Shown here: positions 6,086 through 9,648 of the stretch, piece by piece
Layout: each line of letters opens with the position of its first letter
Numbering within the stretch: the stretch's first letter is position 1
NCBI GenBank assembly: GCA_020024815.1
Contig: JAHHTE010000070.1
Location: 1 to 9,648, forward strand
Direction of reading: 5' to 3'
Source: Mailhella sp.
GTDB lineage: Bacteria; Desulfobacterota; Desulfovibrionia; Desulfovibrionales; Desulfovibrionaceae
Length of the DNA: 9,648 bases
Translations under genes and position numbers: made by a program
Notes under the pieces: generated by a model
The model's database searches: none
Seen by the model: only the letters and a program-made list of their open reading frames with translations
What the model was told of the DNA's origin: nothing

Positions 6086-6144
6086 TTGAGAGGAGAACTT
6101 TTGAAAAAGTTCCCCTCTCAAACTTTCCTCTCAAAACTTTTTAA
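6086..6144 (+). repeat. Three-arm gene-end element, copy 2
   Basis: This copy follows the ridA terminator and has the same orientation relative to its upstream gene as the other three. The hairpin pairs TTGAGAGGAGAACTTTT (6086-6102) with 6105-6121, with one non-canonical pair. The third arm, with CCTCTCAAAACTTTTTAA, ends at 6144. At three stem positions both partners differ from the GGGGG/CCCCC copies and still pair, which supports selection on the folded form. Confidence 0.8.
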
Positions 6145-6330
6145 TCCAAAATATAAAAAATATATAAATAATCTTTTGTTATTATAATATTTTTATAGGT
6201 GTATTTATAACTTACTATATTTTTTGATAATTTTATTTTGTACATTTAATTTGTCTAATTTTAATAAGTTAAAAATGTATTTTGTTAATGGTTAAATTTA
6301 AAAACTATAATTATCTTTGTTAATTAAAAG
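6145..6330. other. A/T-rich spacer with no recognised feature
   Basis: About 185 bp of very A/T-rich DNA lies between the gene-end element of ridA and the terminator of rfaE1. I found no coding frame, convincing promoter, long repeat or RNA-like structure here. Together with the flanking terminators and elements it makes up the 443-bp gene-free gap between two convergent transcription units. Confidence 0.6.
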
Positions 6331-6331
6331 A

Positions 6332-6361
6332 AAAAACTCTTTTGTAAACAAAAGAGTTTTT
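6332..6361. terminator. Intrinsic terminator of the rfaE1 gene
   Basis: The 13-bp stem AAAAACTCTTTTG/CAAAAGAGTTTTT (6332-6344 with 6349-6361) has loop TAAA. It is the same stem as at 64-93. It lies 86 bp after the rfaE1 stop on the minus strand, with element copy 3 between, repeating the arrangement after malic enzyme. A/T stem ends let it work in both directions. Confidence 0.8.
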
Positions 6362-6365
6362 AGAT

Positions 6366-6424
6366 AAAAAGTTTTGTAGAGGGGTTTTAGGGGGAGAAAC
6401 TTTTTCAAAAGTTTTCCCCCTAAA
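6366..6424 (-). repeat. Three-arm gene-end element, copy 3
   Basis: This is nearly identical to copy 1. The hairpin pairs 6387-6404 with 6407-6423 (TTAGGGGG/CCCCCTAA ends), and a third arm holds CCCCTCTACAAAACTTTTT on the minus strand. It starts 24 nt after the rfaE1 stop and is followed by the terminator at 6332-6361. Confidence 0.8.
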
Positions 6425-6447
6425 AAAAATACAAACAATAAAATAAG

Positions 6448-7443
6448 TTACCAAATTTCGGAAATAATATTTGTTTTAAGACTTGCTTGGATTAGTTCTT
6501 CTTGACTTGCTGTTGCAGAACCTACTTTTTCAACAACAATTCCAGCAGCAAGAGTTGCAATATCACAAGCTTGCTGTGTGGGTAAATTTATTGCAATACA
6601 ACTAGCTAAGCTTGCAATAACAGTATCCCCTGCACCTGTAACATCAAAAACTTGTTTTGCAGAACTTTTTACATGGTATATTTCTTTTGAATTTTTTTGG
6701 AAAAGTGCCATACCGTCAGCACCTAAAGTCATTAATAAGTATTCGCTTTCAAGATTTTTTACTAAAATATGTCCTTGTTCTATTATTTCTTGTTTTGTTT
6801 TTAAGCTTGCATTAGCTAGTTCTGCACTTTCTTTGTGGTTAGGAGTAAGTAAGAATGCATTTTGATAAAAAGCTTTATTTTTAGGTTTTGGATCAATAAA
6901 AATTTTAGGCTTTGTTAGATTTTGTTGTTTTGCAAGTGTATAAATATTTTCTATTAATTCTTGATATAACAGTCCTTTGCCATAATCTGATAAGATAATA
7001 ACAGGATATTCTTGTAAGCAAAGAGCAATTTTTTCTAATATGGCTTGCTTTATGGTTTCATTAATAGGTGTATCAATTTCTTCATCATATCTAATTATTT
7101 GTTGATTACGAGCAAAAACACGTGATTTTACAGTACTTGGGCGTGTTTTATCATGGATTAAATATGTTTCAATTTTTTCTTCAGTAAGAAGATTCTCTAA
7201 AATTGTTGCTGTGTAATCATCACCTACAACGGAAATAATAGCACATTTTCCACCTAAGGCATTGATATTTCGAGCAACGTTGCCTGCTCCACCTAAAATA
7301 TTGCGTTTTCGTTCGATTTTTACTACTGGAACAGGTGCTTCTGGGGAAATTCTTGTGGCATCACCTTCATAATAGGCATCAAGCATTATATCGCCAATAA
7401 CAAGAATTTTTGCATTATCTAATTGTAAAATAGCATTTTTCAT
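6448..7443 (-). CDS. rfaE1: D-glycero-beta-D-manno-heptose-7-phosphate kinase
   Basis: This ribokinase/PfkB-family enzyme phosphorylates D-glycero-D-manno-heptose 7-phosphate at C1 in the route to ADP-heptose for the lipopolysaccharide core (also called hldA). At 331 residues it is the kinase domain alone; the bifunctional HldE adds a nucleotidyltransferase domain of about 150 residues, absent here. Visible motifs are GDIMLDAYYEGDATRISPEA (17-36), PVPVV (37-41), the sugar-binding GGAGNVARN (51-59), DPKPKN (184-189), TPNHKE (200-205), and the catalytic DVTGAGDT (267-274) with Asp273 as base. The ATG at 7441-7443 has no Shine-Dalgarno sequence; the leader is a run of A with occasional T. An in-frame stop at 7462-7464 excludes a longer start. 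No other LPS gene is in the window, so the partner nucleotidyltransferase must be elsewhere. Confidence 0.93.
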   Translation of the reverse strand: MKNAILQLDNAKILVIGDIMLDAYYEGDATRISPEAPVPVVKIERKRNILGGAGNVARNINALGGKCAIISVVGDDYTATILENLLTEEKIETYLIHDKTRPSTVKSRVFARNQQIIRYDEEIDTPINETIKQAILEKIALCLQEYPVIILSDYGKGLLYQELIENIYTLAKQQNLTKPKIFIDPKPKNKAFYQNAFLLTPNHKESAELANASLKTKQEIIEQGHILVKNLESEYLLMTLGADGMALFQKNSKEIYHVKSSAKQVFDVTGAGDTVIASLASCIAINLPTQQACDIATLAAGIVVEKVGSATASQEELIQASLKTNIISEIW

Positions 7444-7497
7444 ATTTTTTATTTTTATTTTTTATTTTTTTTGGGAAATGATTTCACTTTAGCCATT

Positions 7498-7526
7498 ATG
7501 ATAAAGAAGTGTTTCATGTGAAACAA
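7498..7526 (-). promoter_or_regulatory. Candidate promoter of rfaE1
   Basis: On the minus strand TTGTTT (7526-7521) precedes TATCAT (7503-7498) with a 17-bp spacer. The -10 is good and the -35 poor. The near-parS site at 7510-7525 covers the -35 and much of the spacer. Confidence 0.35.
7510..7525. promoter_or_regulatory. parS: Near-consensus parS site between rfaE1 and parB
   Basis: TGTTTCATGTGAAACA differs from the parS consensus TGTTTCACGTGAAACA at one base, a C to T that breaks the central CG. It lies in the 250-bp gap after parB, which otherwise holds element copy 4 and A/T-rich DNA. It probably binds ParB more weakly than the two perfect sites. Confidence 0.65.
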
Positions 7527-7597
7527 TTATGAATATTAATATGTTGAGAAAATTTATATAGATTATTGAGGTAAAATTCTTTTTTTTGAATGAATAT

Positions 7598-7653
7598 GAA
7601 AAAGTTTTGTGGGGGGATTTAGGGGGAGAACTTTTTCAAAAGTTCCCCCCTAA
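7598..7653 (-). repeat. Three-arm gene-end element, copy 4
   Basis: This copy starts about 40 nt after the parB stop. The hairpin pairs 7619-7635 with 7638-7653 (TTAGGGGG and CCCCCCTAA ends, one bulge). The third arm on the minus strand reads TCCCCCCACAAAACTTTTTC. Unlike copies 1 and 3 it is not followed by the AAAAACTCTTTTG terminator, so it may be the only 3'-end signal of parAB here. Confidence 0.78.
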
Positions 7654-7693
7654 GAAATTCCAAATAAAAATAAATAAAATTTATTGATAAAAT

Positions 7694-8632
7694 TTAATCA
7701 ATTTCTTTACTTTCAATGGACAGGACACTTAAAATATAAAGAAGTTCATCTTTATTTTTATAATTGATTTTTATGCTTCCTTTATCTTCAGTACCTTTTA
7801 TTTGTGCTTTTTTATGGAAAATATCTTTAAGTTTTAAATCAATATCTTTGATAACTTGGCAAGGTTCTGCATTTTCCTTTTTTTCTTTTTTGGCAGGTGC
7901 AATGTAATTATGCATAAGTTCAGCTGGAAAAGTTCCATGTTCTTTCCAATAATCAAGAGCTTTTTCAACTTCACGAACACTAAGAGAATGTTCAATAATG
8001 GAACTACATAAAAATTGTTGGTCATGGGGATTAGTAATGCAAAGTAAAGCTCGACCATGCCCTGCTTTTATTTCATCATTTACAATCATTCTTTTTATAT
8101 TTTCAGGTAAAGTAAGAAGACGTAAAATATTTGCAACATTAGAACGACTTTTTCCTACTTTTTCGGCAAGTTCTTCTTGTGATAAATTATGAACTATTTT
8201 TAATTGATTTAATGCTTCTGCTTCATCAATAGCATTTAAATCTTCACGTTGTAAGTTTTCAATTAAAGCAATGGTCATGGATTCAGCGTCAGTGTAATCT
8301 CTTACAATAACAGGAACTTCATTAATACCAGCTAACTTTGCAGCACGAAAACGGCGTTCTCCTGCAACAATTTCATATTTTACGCGTTCTGGTCCTTCAT
8401 AATTACGGACAATTAAAGGTTGCACAATTCCTTGATTTTTTATGGAAGTTGCTAATTCTTGTAATGTTTCTTCTTTGAATTTTTTACGTGGTTGATGTTG
8501 ATTTGCTTTAATATCCATTACATGAACAAGAATAATATCGCTATTATTTGTTGTTTCATTTGTTTCAGATGTGCTAAACAAATGATCTAAACCACGACCA
8601 AGACCACCAAGACCTGCTTTTTTATTACTCAT
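7694..8632 (-). CDS. parB: Chromosome-partitioning protein ParB (Spo0J/Noc-type CTPase clamp)
   Basis: ParB binds parS, loads as a CTP-dependent sliding clamp and spreads to build the partition complex that ParA moves. The 312 residues show the family order. A short basic N-terminus with LGGLGRGLDHLF (8-19) is the ParA-stimulating region. The CTP-binding domain has QPRK (47-50), GIVQPLIVR (68-76), GERRFRAAK (91-99) and ENLQREDLN (125-133). The central helix-turn-helix is SQEELAEKVGKSRSNVANILRLL (151-173). A lysine-rich linker (247-254) precedes a C-terminal dimerisation domain (about 262-312). The ATG at 8630-8632 has a weak AGG site. It lies 12 bp after the parA stop, so the two are one operon. 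Perfect parS sites upstream of parA support function. Confidence 0.96.
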   Translation of the reverse strand: MSNKKAGLGGLGRGLDHLFSTSETNETTNNSDIILVHVMDIKANQHQPRKKFKEETLQELATSIKNQGIVQPLIVRNYEGPERVKYEIVAGERRFRAAKLAGINEVPVIVRDYTDAESMTIALIENLQREDLNAIDEAEALNQLKIVHNLSQEELAEKVGKSRSNVANILRLLTLPENIKRMIVNDEIKAGHGRALLCITNPHDQQFLCSSIIEHSLSVREVEKALDYWKEHGTFPAELMHNYIAPAKKEKKENAEPCQVIKDIDLKLKDIFHKKAQIKGTEDKGSIKINYKNKDELLYILSVLSIESKEID

Positions 8633-8644
8633 AATAAACCTGAT

Positions 8645-9415
8645 TTATTTTATAATTTTTCGAGATTCAACTTCTTTTGCAAGAGCAAGATATGCTTCTG
8701 CACCTTTTGATTTAATATCATAATGTAAAATCGTTTTTCCAAAACTTGGAGCTTCTGATAAACGTACATTACGAGGAATTATACTATTAAAGATTAATTT
8801 AGGAAAACAACGTTCTGTTTCATTTTTTACTTGTCTTGCAAGTTTATTCCTTGAATCATACATTGTAAGAATAACGCCAAGCAAATTAATATTTGGATTA
8901 AGTTTTTTCTTTACTTGTTCGTGTGTTTGTAAAAGTTTAACAATTCCTTCTAATGCAAAAAATTCACATTGCAAAGGAATAATTAATTCTTCAGCAAAAC
9001 ATAAAGCATTCAATGTGATAAGTCCTAATGATGGAGGACAATCTAAAATAATATAATCATACTTATCCACTAATGGAGAAAGTAATTCTTTAAAATAATA
9101 TTCACGATTTTCTTTATCAACAAGTTCTAATTCTAATGCTGCTAAATCTGTACTTGCAGGCAAAAGATGATGATAATCTATACCTGTTTCTAAAATTGAT
9201 TTTTCTAAATTATCATTATCAACCAATGCTGTATATAAATTATATCTTGTATTTTTTGTATCTAATCCTAAGGCACTTGTGGAATTTGCTTGTGGATCAC
9301 AATCCACTAATAAAACTTTTTTTTCCATTAAAGCTAAGGAAGCAGAGAGGTTTACAGAGGTTGTAGTTTTACCCACTCCACCCTTTTGGTTAGCAATAGC
9401 AATAACTCTAGCCAT
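8645..9415 (-). CDS. parA: Chromosome-partitioning ATPase ParA (Soj)
   Basis: This Walker-type ATPase binds nonspecific DNA as an ATP dimer and is triggered by ParB to hydrolyse ATP, segregating origin regions. It also influences replication initiation in some bacteria. The deviant Walker A motif KGGVGKTT (11-18) carries signature Lys11 and catalytic Lys16. Walker A' VDCDPQAN (37-44) has Asp38 and Asp40, and Walker B is ILDCPPSLG (123-131) with Asp125. The C-terminal part has the PRNVRLSEAPSFGKTI signature (214-229) of chromosomal Soj proteins. At 256 residues and without an N-terminal helix-turn-helix it is the small chromosomal type rather than the long plasmid P1/F type. The start at 9413-9415 has GGAG (9426-9429) 10 nt upstream. 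The parS location suggests proximity to the replication origin, which is not itself visible. Confidence 0.97.
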   Translation of the reverse strand: MARVIAIANQKGGVGKTTTSVNLSASLALMEKKVLLVDCDPQANSTSALGLDTKNTRYNLYTALVDNDNLEKSILETGIDYHHLLPASTDLAALELELVDKENREYYFKELLSPLVDKYDYIILDCPPSLGLITLNALCFAEELIIPLQCEFFALEGIVKLLQTHEQVKKKLNPNINLLGVILTMYDSRNKLARQVKNETERCFPKLIFNSIIPRNVRLSEAPSFGKTILHYDIKSKGAEAYLALAKEVESRKIIK

Positions 9416-9439
9416 ACTTTATTTGCTCCTTTTTTTAGG

Positions 9440-9468
9440 AAAATAGTGGAATAATGATTTTTTTGCAA
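9440..9468 (-). promoter_or_regulatory. Candidate promoter of parAB
   Basis: On the minus strand TTGCAA (9468-9463) and TATTTT (9445-9440) are 17 bp apart; each matches 4 of 6 consensus bases. The first parS site ends 4 bp upstream of the -35, so ParB bound there could modulate the operon. Confidence 0.35.
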
Positions 9469-9472
9469 GCAA

Positions 9473-9488
9473 TGTTTCACGTGAAACA
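9473..9488. promoter_or_regulatory. parS: parS site, perfect consensus
   Basis: TGTTTCACGTGAAACA, the exact 16-bp ParB-binding palindrome conserved across bacteria, lies 57 bp upstream of the parA start. ParB loads here as a clamp. Confidence 0.95.
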
Positions 9489-9546
9489 AAAAATTTAATA
9501 TTTTCATATAGTTCAATTTAATATAAAGAAAATATTAAAAATAAAG

Positions 9547-9562
9547 TGTTTCACGTGAAACA
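9547..9562. promoter_or_regulatory. parS: parS site, perfect consensus (second)
   Basis: This is an identical 16-bp palindrome. Its centre is 74 bp from that of the first site, close to seven helical turns, so both sites lie on the same face of the DNA. The sequence from here to the right edge is A/T-rich with no gene seen. Confidence 0.95.
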
Positions 9563-9648
9563 TAATTTAAATATTAAAATATTTTTATTATAAATTTAGT
9601 ATATTATAAAGTTATGAACAAAATTATAAACAATTTTAAATAATTATC

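Noticed and set aside
9136..9366. Plus-strand leucine/tyrosine-rich open frame opposite parA
   Set aside because: It is antisense to the well-conserved parA coding region and is an artefact of A/T-rich codons. Similar shadows at 6578-6865, 7834-8058 and 7998-8192 were dropped for the same reason.
9612..9620. TTATGAACA as a DnaA box near parAB
   Set aside because: Only 7 of 9 bases match TTATCCACA, and no second box or unwinding element is seen, so an origin cannot be claimed here.

Overview
The window looks like a chromosomal segment from a low-GC member of the Desulfovibrionales or a close relative. This is an inference from three things: a 62-residue Desulfovibrio-style double-cluster ferredoxin, a chromosomal parA-parB pair with consensus parS sites next to a stand-alone heptose-7-phosphate kinase gene, and gene-end hairpin elements of a kind I associate with that group. 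Genes are strongly A/T-biased and intergenic DNA is more so, apart from one GC-rich island at about 1601-1751. I see no phage, transposase, CRISPR, tRNA or rRNA sequence.

Layout. Positions 173-1480 (minus) encode a small malic enzyme. A 450-bp gap with a GC-rich multi-hairpin island follows. Next on the minus strand are a 2x[4Fe-4S] ferredoxin gene (1932-2120) with its own promoter and terminator, then thrC (2252-3685) and, 11 bp upstream of it, a FadR-type GntR regulator gene (3697-4362). The last two form a likely regulator-thrC operon. A 217-bp divergent control region with several inverted repeats separates this from a plus-strand operon: a D-cysteine desulfhydrase-family PLP lyase (4580-5581) and ridA (5627-6004), ended by a strong intrinsic terminator. 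Positions 6448-7443 (minus) encode the heptose kinase (rfaE1/hldA). Positions 7694-9415 (minus) hold parA-parB, with two perfect parS sites upstream of parA and a one-mismatch parS between parB and rfaE1.

How the genes fit together. The lyase is expected to release 2-aminoacrylate from D-cysteine or a related substrate such as cysteate. RidA hydrolyses that reactive enamine/imine to pyruvate and ammonia, so the two genes make a coherent catabolic unit. The divergent GntR protein is the obvious candidate regulator of both sides. Malic enzyme and ferredoxin are general carbon and electron-transfer functions with no clear tie to the neighbours. ParA, ParB and parS form the chromosome-segregation system.

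The most interesting unexplained signal is a four-copy noncoding element of about 60 bp. It lies just after malic enzyme, ridA, rfaE1 and parB, always in the same orientation relative to the gene it follows. Its stem has compensatory base changes between copies, and a third arm could compete for pairing. Other points are the GC-rich island, the palindromes in the ferredoxin, malic enzyme and divergent promoters, and the near-parS site over the presumed rfaE1 promoter.
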